Below are positions 52,922 to 62,724 of a stretch of 64,000 nucleotides of DNA, piece after piece. The DNA is taken from assembly GCF_000695095.2 (NCBI RefSeq), contig NZ_CP011454.1, positions 1,426,001 through 1,490,000 on the forward strand. Direction: 5' to 3'. Every line of letters starts with the position of its first letter. Position 1 is the first letter of the stretch. This DNA comes from Gemmatimonas phototrophica (GTDB lineage Bacteria; Gemmatimonadota; Gemmatimonadetes; Gemmatimonadales; Gemmatimonadaceae). Under the pieces are notes generated by a model. That model did no database searches, had not been told where the DNA came from, and saw only the letters and a list, made by a program, of their open reading frames with translations. The position numbers and the translations under genes are program-made.

Positions 52922-55231
52922 ATGTTGTCTGCGCACGCGTTCCGTTGGTCTACTACACAGCTCAGTCGTGCCGTTACGGGCATGACCTCGTGCGCTGTGC
53001 TGGCGGCAAGCACACCGGTGGCTGGCGAGGCGCAGCAAGAGGTGGTCATCCCCAGTATTGCACCCTGGATGTCACCAGCCTCACCGCTATCGCTGGTGTC
53101 GGCCCGCAAAGCGGATCGCGTGGCGTTCATGGTGTACGATCGCGGATTGCGCAATGTGTACAGCGCCGCCGCCCCTGACTTTCGTCCGCGGCGCCTCACG
53201 AATTTCACGCGCGACGACGGCATCGATCTCACGGATGTCGAGATCTCCGATGATGGGCGAATGGTCGTATTCGTGCGCGGATCGGCCCCCAATCGATGGG
53301 GATGGGTGGCCAACCCCAATCATGATCCACGTGGCGCCGAGCGCGCCATCTGGGCCGTACGCACCGCTGGCGGGCCAGCGTGGCGCGTGGCGGAGGGTGC
53401 ATCGCCGGAGCTATCGCCTGACGGTCAGTGGGTGCTCTTCACGCGCGACGGGCAGATCTATCGAGCCCGCGTTTCGCGCACCGGGCCGGTCACCGCCATG
53501 GATACCGGCGGAGTCCCGCTCATCCGGTTGTGGGGGCGTAACGGGTCGCCACGCTGGTCACCGGATGGCAAGCGCATTGCCTTTGTGAGTGACCGCGAAC
53601 ATCACGCGTTTGTGGCGGTGTACGATGTCGCGTCGCGCACCGTGCAGTACGTCGCGCCCGGTGTGGACTGCGACGGTACGCCGGCGTGGTCTCCTGATGG
53701 ACGCTCTCTCGCGTTCTCGCGCCGTCCCGGCACGCCGTTCGGAATGCAGCAACGCACGCCAGCGGGCGTGGCCAATCCGGCGGGTGGCTGCGGTGGCAAC
53801 AGCGGGGCGCCAACCTCCACGCCCATCACGGCTGGGCAGAACAATCTGGTGCGGTCGCCGGGGTTCTTTACCTCAGCCTTGCCAGGTGGCTATCGACTGG
53901 CGCTCATGATCGCGGACATTGGTGGCGCTAGAGACATCACGTCGCCCATGGTTGCCGCGCAGATTCCGGCGCGCGAAGTGTGGCACAACGCGGTGGGCGA
54001 TAGTGTCTTCACCACGCTCGCCAACATGACGTGGGCCGGTGACCACATTGCCTTCCCCGTGAATGTGCCGGGCGATGAGTTTGAGCGGTGGTACGCGGTG
54101 CGTGCTGCCGGTGACACCACTCCGGTGCGTCTCACCACGACCAATGGACTGATCGAAGACGCCACTTCAGTGGCGTGGTCGCGCGACGGCGGGAGCACCA
54201 TGTTCTACACCACGAACGCCGGTGACATTGAGCGTCGGCATATCTGGAGCGTGCCAAGTACGGGAGGCCCCCCGGTGCAACTGACCAGCGGCGACGGCGT
54301 GGAAACACACCCACAGCCGCTGGCGAGCGGCAAGCACGTGGCGGTGTTGGCCTTTGGTGCGCGCACGCCGGCATCGGTGGCGCTCGTCCCCGCGTCGGGC
54401 GGTTCGCCACGCATCATCTACCCCACGCTCGGAGCCGACTTTCCCACCACGTCGCACGTGGTGCCGCACATCGTGAAGACGAAGGCCGAGGATGGGCTGG
54501 AGATCAGTAATCAGCTCTTCCTGCCGCGCAATCTGAAGCCGGGAGAAAAGCGACCGGCCATTGTCTTTGTGCATGGTGGGCCGCGACGCCAAATGCTGCC
54601 GGCGTATCACTACATGCAGTTCTACCATTGGTCGTACGCGGCCAATCAGTGGCTGGCCGATCAGGGGTACATCGTGCTGTCGGTGAACTATCGTCGCGGC
54701 GTGGGATACGGCAAGAGCTTTCGCGATGCGCCCAACGCCCGCGACAAGGGGAACAGCGAGTATCTCGATGTGGTGGCCGGCGCCAAATATCTGCAGCAGC
54801 GCCCGGACGTCGACCCGTCGCGCGTGGGCATCTGGGGGCTGTCGTACGGTGGCCTGCTGGCGTCACAGGCGCTGGCGCGCAACAGTGATATCTTCGTGGC
54901 CGGTGTGGATATGGCCGGCGTGCACCACTACGACTACATGCTCGACTCCACCAGTTCGGCGTTCAAGTCTGCCGCCATTGGCGCCATTGAAGGCTGGAAG
55001 AGCCCGGTCTTTCTGGTACACGGCGACGATGACCGCAACGTGGACTTCGCGCAAACCGTGGGGCTCGTGCAGCTGCTGCGCGCCCGCAAGATCTACCACG
55101 AATTGATGGTGGTCCCCGACGATCTGCACGAGTCCATGCTGCACGCCAACTGGATCGATACTTTCGATCGTATGGGGGTGTTTCTCAAGCGCTTCGTGTG
55201 GAACCGTGAGACGGTGCCGGCTGGTCGGTAG
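52922..55231 (+). CDS. Exported S9-family dipeptidyl/acylaminoacyl peptidase
   Basis: A 769-residue prolyl-oligopeptidase-family enzyme with a signal peptide, an N-terminal seven-bladed TolB/WD40-like propeller (about 60-500; SPRWSPDGKRIAFVSD, TPAWSPDGRSLAFSR) and a C-terminal alpha/beta-hydrolase domain. The nucleophile Ser641 is in GLSYGG; the acid is in HGDDDRNV and the histidine in PDDLHES. It should cleave short peptides in the periplasm. ATG 52922 has GGAG upstream. It is 22 bases after the lipoprotein gene and so may be in the same operon. It is convergent with the GGT fusion gene (stops adjacent). Confidence 0.9.
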   Translation: MLSAHAFRWSTTQLSRAVTGMTSCAVLAASTPVAGEAQQEVVIPSIAPWMSPASPLSLVSARKADRVAFMVYDRGLRNVYSAAAPDFRPRRLTNFTRDDGIDLTDVEISDDGRMVVFVRGSAPNRWGWVANPNHDPRGAERAIWAVRTAGGPAWRVAEGASPELSPDGQWVLFTRDGQIYRARVSRTGPVTAMDTGGVPLIRLWGRNGSPRWSPDGKRIAFVSDREHHAFVAVYDVASRTVQYVAPGVDCDGTPAWSPDGRSLAFSRRPGTPFGMQQRTPAGVANPAGGCGGNSGAPTSTPITAGQNNLVRSPGFFTSALPGGYRLALMIADIGGARDITSPMVAAQIPAREVWHNAVGDSVFTTLANMTWAGDHIAFPVNVPGDEFERWYAVRAAGDTTPVRLTTTNGLIEDATSVAWSRDGGSTMFYTTNAGDIERRHIWSVPSTGGPPVQLTSGDGVETHPQPLASGKHVAVLAFGARTPASVALVPASGGSPRIIYPTLGADFPTTSHVVPHIVKTKAEDGLEISNQLFLPRNLKPGEKRPAIVFVHGGPRRQMLPAYHYMQFYHWSYAANQWLADQGYIVLSVNYRRGVGYGKSFRDAPNARDKGNSEYLDVVAGAKYLQQRPDVDPSRVGIWGLSYGGLLASQALARNSDIFVAGVDMAGVHHYDYMLDSTSSAFKSAAIGAIEGWKSPVFLVHGDDDRNVDFAQTVGLVQLLRARKIYHELMVVPDDLHESMLHANWIDTFDRMGVFLKRFVWNRETVPAGR

Positions 55232-58168
55232 TTACCGGATCGCTCCCGCCGCGCCAGCCCGCCGGGGATCGGCACCAGCCGTTACCGTGCGTCCGCCAAT
55301 GCGAATGGCGCCGCCGTAGCCTTCGCGCAGTTCACCTCGGGCGGAGACAAACGACAGGTCGTACCCCAGTGTGCGCAGGCGCTGCATGACCTGCGGGGCA
55401 AAGCCGTCTTCGAGTTGGATGGTATAGGGCGGATTGGCGGCGGCACTACCGGGTGTGGCCGGTCCAAACCCACCGCCCGGCAGAAAGCGTGGCAGCTCCA
55501 AGGCCCGCTGAGGGCCCAGTCCGAAGTCGAGCGCGCCAATAAGCGTCTGGTACACCGCACTGGTTATCCAGGCATTGCCGGCGGCACCCACCGCAAAGAC
55601 GGGGCGATCGCCCTTGAACGCGATGGTAGGGGCCAACGTGCTGCCATGCCGCGCGAACGGCAGACGTGATCCGTACTGCGTGGGGTCTGTACCGTACGAC
55701 GTGAGCTTGTCGTTGCTGAGAAAGCCCAACCCAGGAGTCACGTAGAAGTTGCCGCCCCAGGTGCCTAGTGTCTGCGTGACCGCTACCGCGTTGCCGTCGG
55801 CATCCGCCACGGTGTAGGCCGTTGTCCCGGCCGCGTGACACACGGTCATCTCTCTCGCGTGTTCATCACCGCAGGGCGATGCGTCAGACAGCGCCGTGTT
55901 TTCCTCTGCGGCGGCATCAGAAGGCGCTCCAGTCGCGGCCTTCGCACGATCCTTGAGGCACTCCAGCGTATCGCCCCGGACGGCGCGTGGGGTGAGCGCC
56001 TTGTCGGCGGCGTAACACTGCCACCGTACTTTGGCGGTATCCTTGTCCACGATGGTCGCCACATCGACAGGCCAGAGCGCGGGATCCGCGATCTTGTTAC
56101 GCGATGACGGCGTCAGGAACCATGCGCTCAACATGGCGTGCAGTGTGGGGGCGTCGTCGGTATACGGCTTGGGAGCCGGGAATTGCTCAAGCAGGTTGAG
56201 GCGAGCCACCAGGTCGGCCCCACCACTCACCGGCGGTGCACCGGAGCACAGGCGATACGTGCGGTACGTGCCACACACCGGCGCGCGCTCGTTGGCAAAG
56301 TAGCGCGCCAGATCGCTCACCTTCATGGCGTTCCCCTTGGCGCGCAAATCCCCGGCGTATTTGGTCGCCACCTCGCCTTTGTAAAAGCCATCGGCACCCT
56401 TGGCGGCAATCTGCTCCAACACCCACGCGAGATCCGGATTCTTCACCGTGTCACCACGCTGCATTGGCACGCCGTTCCGGAAGAAGAGCGCTCGGCTCCC
56501 CTCGTACTTGGCAAAGTGTTCGCGTTCGGTCGCCAACGTGGTGGCGAGTCCATCGCTCACCGCGTAGCCCGTGCGTGCCGCGCGAATGGCTGGGGCGATC
56601 AGCTCCGCCCAGGTGACCTTCTTGCTGCCATGCTGCTGCCACGCGAGATACATACCGGCCACAGTCCCCGGCACATTCACCAGGACCGGGCCGTCGCTCG
56701 GGTACCGCCCATTCGTGAGCAACGAGGTGTTGCTCAACCCACCCTCCTCCGGTACACGGCTCATGAATTCAATGAGCGTCGGCTGCTTTCCCTTGAGGGC
56801 AATGACCATTTCGCCGTAGCCACCAATGCCACTGGCGTCCGGTTCCACCACGCCGAGTGCAAAGCTCACCGCCACGGCGGCATCGACCACGTTGCCACCC
56901 TTTCGGAATATCTCGAGCCCGGCGTCTGTGGCCACGGGATGCGCGCTCGATACCGCGGCCTTTCCGGTGGCCTCCACGCGCAGCGGCGGCCGGGCCTGCA
57001 GCAGCCGATAGATCACATCCTGCACGCTGCTGTCTGTCGCGGCGGCCACTGCCATCGGGCGCAGCCGAGCCCGGACGGCGTCCCACACCGTGCGCGAGGC
57101 CGCCATGGTCGGCGTTCCGAAATAGAGTCGCGCACTGCGCTCCCACACGCGATCAAAGGCGGCGGCGTTCAGCTGTGCGCGCGGTTCCGGCAGCGGACCC
57201 GCCACCAGAATGCGTCCGGCATCCGGTGCCAACGGCGCCGGCAGTCGCAGCATCTGCGGCGCGGTGACCGACTGCGCCATGGATACCCGTTCGTGTGCCG
57301 CACGGTCTACGCCGCGATCCGGGTCCCCATTGTAGCTCATCGCCGTTTCGCGAAACTCGGCGATCGTGACCAAGGTGCCGTCGGCCGACCAGTCCACATC
57401 ACCGTGGGTGCGGGAGAGCAGGTTGCTGAACGGCTCACCGGCCACGGGAACAACAAAGACGCCGTTGCGTGTCGACACTGCCAACTGCGTACCCGCTGGT
57501 GCCAGCGCAATATCTTCGATGCTGTTGTCAGTAAAAATCGTACGACCGTTGGCGACGACGCGGCGGGTCGTCTCCGTATGCACGATATACGCCACCACCG
57601 TACCGTTCGCCGACACGCGGGGGCGCTTTTCCGTCTGCTCTGTGGTGTTGAGGCGGCGTTCGGTGGCCGTTCCCTCGCGGACCCAGATACGGGAGTCGTT
57701 GCCCAGCCCGCGCTGGAAATACACGCGCCCTGCGGAGGCGGCCGGTGATACATCATGAGCGACGCTGTTGGTCAGGCGCTTTACCGGTGCGGTGAACGCG
57801 CCCGTGGCGTCGTCTGTCGTGCGTGAGTAAATCGCATACCGGCCACCGGAGTCGGCGGCCCAGTACAGGGTGCTGCCTTCCCATGATGGGTCGCGATGGA
57901 AGGCACTGCCTTCGGAGATGACGACGGCCGGTTCGCCGGCGCGCTGCCGGTAGAGCTGGCCGTCGCGTTGAAACACCAGCAGCCCCAATGCCGAAGCACT
58001 TGGACGGCGTGCTCCCCGCACCAGCGTGTCAGCGGTGGGCGCTGTCTTGCGCGCCGCGTCGGCACCGGCTGGTGCACTCTCTTGTGCACCGACGTGTTGC
58101 GCGACGAACAGCCCGGGGCTCACACCGAGTACCAGCACGAGGGCAGCGACCGTAACGGATGGTTGCAT
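55232..58168 (-). CDS. Beta-propeller / gamma-glutamyltransferase fusion protein
   Basis: A 978-residue exported protein. After a signal peptide, a TolB-like beta-propeller region covers about residues 55-330 (GDVDWSADGTLVTIAE; VSANGTVVAYIV). The rest (about 395-978) is gamma-glutamyltranspeptidase: AVSSAHPVATDAGLEIFRKGGNVVDAAVA, GIGGYGEM, and the self-cleavage/catalytic threonine at about 782 in GTTAYTVADADGN. GGT processes to two chains and cleaves glutathione or gamma-glutamyl peptides in the periplasm. The fusion is about 400 residues longer than a typical GGT. Its ATG overlaps the upstream cyclophilin stop (TGATG). Confidence 0.85.
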   Translation of the reverse strand: MQPSVTVAALVLVLGVSPGLFVAQHVGAQESAPAGADAARKTAPTADTLVRGARRPSASALGLLVFQRDGQLYRQRAGEPAVVISEGSAFHRDPSWEGSTLYWAADSGGRYAIYSRTTDDATGAFTAPVKRLTNSVAHDVSPAASAGRVYFQRGLGNDSRIWVREGTATERRLNTTEQTEKRPRVSANGTVVAYIVHTETTRRVVANGRTIFTDNSIEDIALAPAGTQLAVSTRNGVFVVPVAGEPFSNLLSRTHGDVDWSADGTLVTIAEFRETAMSYNGDPDRGVDRAAHERVSMAQSVTAPQMLRLPAPLAPDAGRILVAGPLPEPRAQLNAAAFDRVWERSARLYFGTPTMAASRTVWDAVRARLRPMAVAAATDSSVQDVIYRLLQARPPLRVEATGKAAVSSAHPVATDAGLEIFRKGGNVVDAAVAVSFALGVVEPDASGIGGYGEMVIALKGKQPTLIEFMSRVPEEGGLSNTSLLTNGRYPSDGPVLVNVPGTVAGMYLAWQQHGSKKVTWAELIAPAIRAARTGYAVSDGLATTLATEREHFAKYEGSRALFFRNGVPMQRGDTVKNPDLAWVLEQIAAKGADGFYKGEVATKYAGDLRAKGNAMKVSDLARYFANERAPVCGTYRTYRLCSGAPPVSGGADLVARLNLLEQFPAPKPYTDDAPTLHAMLSAWFLTPSSRNKIADPALWPVDVATIVDKDTAKVRWQCYAADKALTPRAVRGDTLECLKDRAKAATGAPSDAAAEENTALSDASPCGDEHAREMTVCHAAGTTAYTVADADGNAVAVTQTLGTWGGNFYVTPGLGFLSNDKLTSYGTDPTQYGSRLPFARHGSTLAPTIAFKGDRPVFAVGAAGNAWITSAVYQTLIGALDFGLGPQRALELPRFLPGGGFGPATPGSAAANPPYTIQLEDGFAPQVMQRLRTLGYDLSFVSARGELREGYGGAIRIGGRTVTAGADPRRAGAAGAIR

Positions 58169-60087
58169 CAGCGGCTCCGCGTGCTGCTTCGGCGAATCAC
58201 CACCGACTCAATCACGTCCCCTTCCTGTATCGTATCCATGACGTCGAACCCGCGCGACATGGTGGCGAACACGGTGTAGTCATGATCCAGCCGCATGTTG
58301 TTGACGATGTTGATGTACAGCTGTCCATCGCCCGTGTCGCGCCCGCGCGTCGAGATGCCAAAACTGCCACGCACGTTGCGCGCCCCCACTTCATCGCGCA
58401 TGAAGTAGGTCGTGGCAGGGTCGTACTCGTTCGCGCCAGGACTGCCGCCTTGCACCACAAAATTCGGGACAATCCGGTGCCATGTCTTGCCCGCATACGC
58501 GCCGCGTTCGGCCAGCGTGGCAAAGGCGTGCACCGCCGCGGGCGCCACGTCGGGGAGCAGCTGTAGCTCCATGCGACCACGGCCACGCACGGTGACCACA
58601 GCCATCGCTCCATCGAGCGCGCGCAGCTGCGCCTCCGACGGAAACGGAGGCGCTTGGAGTGGTGGAATGAACACCGTCCCGCCGGGGGGCTGCCTGAAGC
58701 GGAACGCTGGCACGGCTTCCGTGGCAATGCGTTGAATGACCGGATCTCCATCGCGCACCCACTGGGTGAGCCAGGCGCCGCCATAGCTCATGTGCGCCTG
58801 ATCGGCTTCGATGATGAAGGGCAGCAAGACTTCCCGTGCGTCCCGCCAGCGGAGCGGTTTGGTGCGACTGATGCGTTCAAAACTGCGCACGGCGGCATCC
58901 AGTTCTTTGCGGGTGGCCCCCGCGCCGACCTTCTTCAGCATGGTGGCCGCCTGCAGCAGCAACCCCGCATGGTTGGCCTGCAGCGCCTGCACCGCTTCTT
59001 CGCGCGTGGTGATGGCATCAACGCGCACGTTGGGGTTCACATCGTTCGCCAGGCGACGGAGCAGTGCCTCGTCATTCAGGCGACGAGCCGCGCGGGCGGC
59101 CCAGGCACGGGCCTGCCACGTGGGGCTGGCGGCCAGGGCGCGAACTGCACGGCCAGCCTTCGCGCTATCGGCGTAGGTGAGGGCGAACACCGCATGGGCC
59201 CGTGGGCGCCAATGCACGGCGTCACGGCTCAACGCGTACAGCGGGGCGGGATCGCACCGCAACGTGCCCAACAGGTCAATCGCCAGCAGACGCACATGTT
59301 CACTGCGGTCACGCACATGCTGTACGGCGCGATCGCAGGTGCCGGCGGCACGCAGCGCCTGCCAGCGCACCATGGGCGAGCGGTCGTCTACCCACGTGCG
59401 TCCCAACATCACGGCGACACGTCGAATCTCCGGGTCAGCATCCGCCAGCCCAACACGGATCGCCGCACTGTCACGATACGCCGCCGCGTTCAGGGCCAAC
59501 AACAGCGTGAGTCGCAGCTCGGGATCGGTTGTACGTACCGCCGCCGCCGCGACGGCATTGAGCGTTGCGGGCGATGCCTTGGATGTGCGCGCTCTCCGCC
59601 GAAGGTACGATTCCATGCCCCGTGCGGCCCCGCGTTGTACGTCCAGCGACTCGTCTGTGAGCCCCGTCAGCAGCGCCGTTTCCACTCGGCTCGAATCAAA
59701 TCCGCCACGTCCGAACGTTTCATACAACTCGGCGCGCACCGAGGGATCCCGCTCTTTCGTGAAAGGAAAGCTGCGAGCGTGGAGCACCATGCCGGCACTC
59801 TGCAGCTGGGCTGCCGCGCGCACCGCCTCCCGACGCACCGAGGCGGCAGGGTTGTCCATGAGGCGGTCGAGCATCAGCGCCCACCCTTCGTCATCGGTGC
59901 GCCCCAGTGCCCGCGCCGCCAGCCGTTGCAACACGGAGTCCCCGGACGCAATGGCCCGCTCTATCGTGACCGCGTCCGTCAGCCGGGCGTGTTCGGCGAC
60001 CATGACCTGATACGGCGTGGGAGGCGGCTGCACCTGCGAGTGGGAAACCGTCGCGACGGTGAGCAGCTGGAGAGCCAATGACCACAT
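58168..60087 (-). CDS. HEAT-repeat / cyclophilin-type peptidyl-prolyl isomerase fusion
   Basis: A 639-residue exported protein. A signal peptide (QLLTVATVSHS) precedes a long run of HEAT-like helical pairs (about residues 35-420; SVLQRLAARALGRT, ASVRREAVRAAAQL, EIRRVAVMLGRTW), then a cyclophilin domain (about 490-635; HRIVPNFVVQGG, catalytic Arg and Phe, and IVNNMRLDHDYTVFATM). It should catalyse proline isomerisation in the periplasm, with the HEAT part as a docking arm. It is the first gene of a coupled pair with the GGT fusion and may assist folding of large exported enzymes. Confidence 0.86.
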   Translation of the reverse strand: MWSLALQLLTVATVSHSQVQPPPTPYQVMVAEHARLTDAVTIERAIASGDSVLQRLAARALGRTDDEGWALMLDRLMDNPAASVRREAVRAAAQLQSAGMVLHARSFPFTKERDPSVRAELYETFGRGGFDSSRVETALLTGLTDESLDVQRGAARGMESYLRRRARTSKASPATLNAVAAAAVRTTDPELRLTLLLALNAAAYRDSAAIRVGLADADPEIRRVAVMLGRTWVDDRSPMVRWQALRAAGTCDRAVQHVRDRSEHVRLLAIDLLGTLRCDPAPLYALSRDAVHWRPRAHAVFALTYADSAKAGRAVRALAASPTWQARAWAARAARRLNDEALLRRLANDVNPNVRVDAITTREEAVQALQANHAGLLLQAATMLKKVGAGATRKELDAAVRSFERISRTKPLRWRDAREVLLPFIIEADQAHMSYGGAWLTQWVRDGDPVIQRIATEAVPAFRFRQPPGGTVFIPPLQAPPFPSEAQLRALDGAMAVVTVRGRGRMELQLLPDVAPAAVHAFATLAERGAYAGKTWHRIVPNFVVQGGSPGANEYDPATTYFMRDEVGARNVRGSFGISTRGRDTGDGQLYINIVNNMRLDHDYTVFATMSRGFDVMDTIQEGDVIESVVIRRSSTRSR

Positions 60088-60188
60088 GAGGCGAATCTCG
60101 ACCAGAGGGTGATAAACTCCCGCAAATATGCCCCTGCGCGGGCTCTTCGCGTAACTTTCTCCTTCGCCTTGTCTCCAGGAGAACGTTG

Positions 60189-61988
60189 ATGCGGTTATAC
60201 CTGCCTCGGGGCGCCTTTATCGGCGCCATACTGCTTCCCCTCGTCAGCGCCTGTACCGCTGGCGCGGGAAGAGTGGGCCCTCTCAACCGGTTCGGAAACC
60301 CCGAGAGGCTCACACCGGCCCCTACGGCGCCGGCCATCACGCCGCGTGATCTCCAGATCCGTCTCTACCAGTTTGCCGACGACTCGATGATGGGGCGGCA
60401 GGTCGGGCGGGTGGGCAATCAGAAGGGCACCGACTTCATTGCCGCTGAGCTCAAGCGCCTCGGGCTGGAGCCGGGCGGGGTAAATGGCACGTACTTCCAG
60501 AATCTGCCCTTTCATTTGCGCAAGTTTACGGAGCACTCCCGGATAACGGCTGACGGCAACCCCCTGGCGTGGAACACCGACATTGTGGCCGTTCCGGGGC
60601 TGCGAGCGCCGCGCATGGTGGTTGATGCGGAAGTGGTCTTTGGCGGCACGCAGGGCGACACCGCGCAGCAGATCCCGGCCAGCGCGGCGGCGGGCAAGTT
60701 TGTCGTGTTACTGCCAGCGCCGGGTGGGCGCGGAGGGCAGGGGCAGGGGTTCGCGGTGCGACAGAACTTCGCACCGGCGCCGTCGCGGTTTGCCGATGCG
60801 GCGGCCGTCGCGATTATCGATCTCGACAATCTTGCGCCGGCGCAGCGCATCGCGATCAATGAGCCCACGGTGGCGCAGCAAATCGCGCCACCGCGCGTCG
60901 CGCCCGCTGCATCCGGACCGGTGGATTCGCTCGCGATGCTCAAACGCGAACTCGCCGCACTGCAGCCGCAGGCGAGCTTCCGTCTCACGCGAATGGGGGC
61001 GGCGCAGCTGTTCAAGGGCCAGGCAGTCGAGGCGCTGGCGCCCGGTACGCGTGGCGCCGTGGTGAACGCCGCCCTCGATTTCGTGGAGCTGCCCACCGAA
61101 TTCGGACGCAACGTGATCGGTATCATTCCCGGCAGCGATCCCAAATTGCGGCAGCAGTATGTCGCCATTGGCGCGCACAATGATCATGTCGGCTTCACCA
61201 CGCCAATCGACAAGGATTCCCTCAAGGCCTTCAACGAAGCCCGCAATCGTCTGCTGCTGGCCAACAACATGAAGCCGCTGGGACCCGAGCAGGTGACGAG
61301 GATTCGCGTGAACATGGACAGCATTCGGAAAATGCACCCCACGCCGCGTCTCGATTCCATCAACAATGGCGCCGACGACGACGGGTCAGGATCGATGGGC
61401 GTGCTGGAGATTGCCGAGGCCATCATGGCCATGCCGGTGAAGCCCAAGCGCTCGCTGCTGTTCGTGTGGCACACTGGTGAGGAGGCCGGCTTGCTGGGCG
61501 CTGCGCACTTCACGCGCAATCCGACGGTGCCCATCGATTCCATTGTGGCGCAGCTCAATATCGACATGATCGGACGCGGACGTGCCGAGGATTTGCCGGG
61601 GGGCAGCGACGACTACGTCGCCGTCATTGGGTCGCTGTTCGACTCCAAGGACCTTGGCGAGACGGTCGCCAAGGTGAATACGAAGCAGGCCAAGCCGCTG
61701 GCGCTCGACTACAAGTTTGATGAGCCCAGTGATTGGTCGGGCTACAACAATATTTATGGTCGCAGCGATCATTTCCGGTATGCGCAGCAGGGTATTCCCA
61801 TTGCGTTCTTCTTTACCGGACTGCACGGCGACTACCACCAGCGTACGGACGAACCTGAGTGGATTGACTATCCGCACTACGCGCGGATTGCCAACTACAT
61901 CCGGGACATCACGGTGGAAGTGGCCAATGGGCCCCGCCCGCGGCTGAACGGCTCGAAGCCGGCGAAGCCCAAGGTCATCGTGCCGTAA
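60189..61988 (+). CDS. Exported M28-family zinc metallopeptidase
   Basis: A 599-residue lipoprotein-like exported peptidase (signal ending LVSAC). A PA-like insert is suggested in the middle. The M28 dizinc site is intact: His330 in GAHNDHVG, the bridging Asp in GADDDGSGS (about 396-398), catalytic EE in GEEAGLLG (431-432), NIDMIGR, and the last His near HGDYHQRTDEPEWIDY. It likely removes N-terminal amino acids from peptides. AGGAGA 7-12 bases upstream supports ATG 60189. It is divergent from the HEAT-cyclophilin gene. Confidence 0.9.
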   Translation: MRLYLPRGAFIGAILLPLVSACTAGAGRVGPLNRFGNPERLTPAPTAPAITPRDLQIRLYQFADDSMMGRQVGRVGNQKGTDFIAAELKRLGLEPGGVNGTYFQNLPFHLRKFTEHSRITADGNPLAWNTDIVAVPGLRAPRMVVDAEVVFGGTQGDTAQQIPASAAAGKFVVLLPAPGGRGGQGQGFAVRQNFAPAPSRFADAAAVAIIDLDNLAPAQRIAINEPTVAQQIAPPRVAPAASGPVDSLAMLKRELAALQPQASFRLTRMGAAQLFKGQAVEALAPGTRGAVVNAALDFVELPTEFGRNVIGIIPGSDPKLRQQYVAIGAHNDHVGFTTPIDKDSLKAFNEARNRLLLANNMKPLGPEQVTRIRVNMDSIRKMHPTPRLDSINNGADDDGSGSMGVLEIAEAIMAMPVKPKRSLLFVWHTGEEAGLLGAAHFTRNPTVPIDSIVAQLNIDMIGRGRAEDLPGGSDDYVAVIGSLFDSKDLGETVAKVNTKQAKPLALDYKFDEPSDWSGYNNIYGRSDHFRYAQQGIPIAFFFTGLHGDYHQRTDEPEWIDYPHYARIANYIRDITVEVANGPRPRLNGSKPAKPKVIVP

Positions 61989-62000
61989 GCGTGCTGTCCG

Positions 62001-62030
62001 CGAGGAGGCGCTGATGTCAGCGCTTCCTCG
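62001..62030. terminator. Hairpin between convergent M28 and PagL-like genes
   Basis: Positions 62001-62014 pair with 62017-62030 except for one G:T pair, with TG at the tip (practically a larger loop). It overlaps the stop of the PagL-like gene and follows the M28 stop by 12 bases, so it may end both transcripts. Confidence 0.5.
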
Positions 62031-62691
62031 TCCAACGCAGGAACAGGAGGTGCGAATTCATTCCCGGATTCGCGCCTCCCATGCTGGCATTGGAGAGGTG
62101 GTGCAGCGCGTAGCCCACCGCCATGGCACTCTGGCTCCCCACGTCCTGCTGGAACGCTACGCCGGGGGCCACGGTAAAATTGGCCTGCGTAGCCTTGCCG
62201 TACGGCACGACCTGGCTGAACCACGCCCCGCCCGAGGTCACATTGACAATGAGGTGCGTGTGGGCCGCCAGCGGCATTTGCGCTTCCGCCCCGAAGGGCG
62301 CGATACCCACCCCGACACTGCGCCGTAGCGAATACCGGGCAAGACGTTCCGGGTTTCCCGCTTCCGCCGGGTCATTGGCCAAGGTTGGTACGCGTTCCGG
62401 TGGGGCACCGGACAGGACCCGAATGACGGGTTGGATTTCCACCAACCACGAAAACGTCGCCCCGCGCCACCGCACCAACGGCTTGGCGACCTGCACCGCG
62501 ACGGTGCTGAAATCGCCGTCGATGAATTCGTTGTGCGACGCGGTGCGGGTGGACACCGCGTCGCTGAGCGCCACCTGCCACTGCAGGGCACTGCCGCGCA
62601 GCAGTTGTGGCTGCGCGACCGCCGGCGTGGGGGCCACCATCGCCCCCACGCTGACGGCCAATACCTGAGTGCCTCGTTTGATGCGCATCAT
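62017..62691 (-). CDS. Lipid A 3-O-deacylase (PagL)-like outer-membrane protein
   Basis: A 224-residue exported protein forming a small barrel. The C-terminal LHHLSNASMGGANPGMN carries the PagL His-Ser pair and following Asn/Gly residues that define the deacylase active site. PagL removes a 3-position acyl chain from lipid A and alters immune recognition and permeability. The signal peptide fits an ATG at 62691 (a second ATG at 62688 is adjacent). It is convergent with the M28 gene. Confidence 0.75.
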   Translation of the reverse strand: MMRIKRGTQVLAVSVGAMVAPTPAVAQPQLLRGSALQWQVALSDAVSTRTASHNEFIDGDFSTVAVQVAKPLVRWRGATFSWLVEIQPVIRVLSGAPPERVPTLANDPAEAGNPERLARYSLRRSVGVGIAPFGAEAQMPLAAHTHLIVNVTSGGAWFSQVVPYGKATQANFTVAPGVAFQQDVGSQSAMAVGYALHHLSNASMGGANPGMNSHLLFLRWTRKR

Positions 62692-62724
62692 TGTCGAAAC
62701 GGCCTTACGCCACAAACGACCGCA

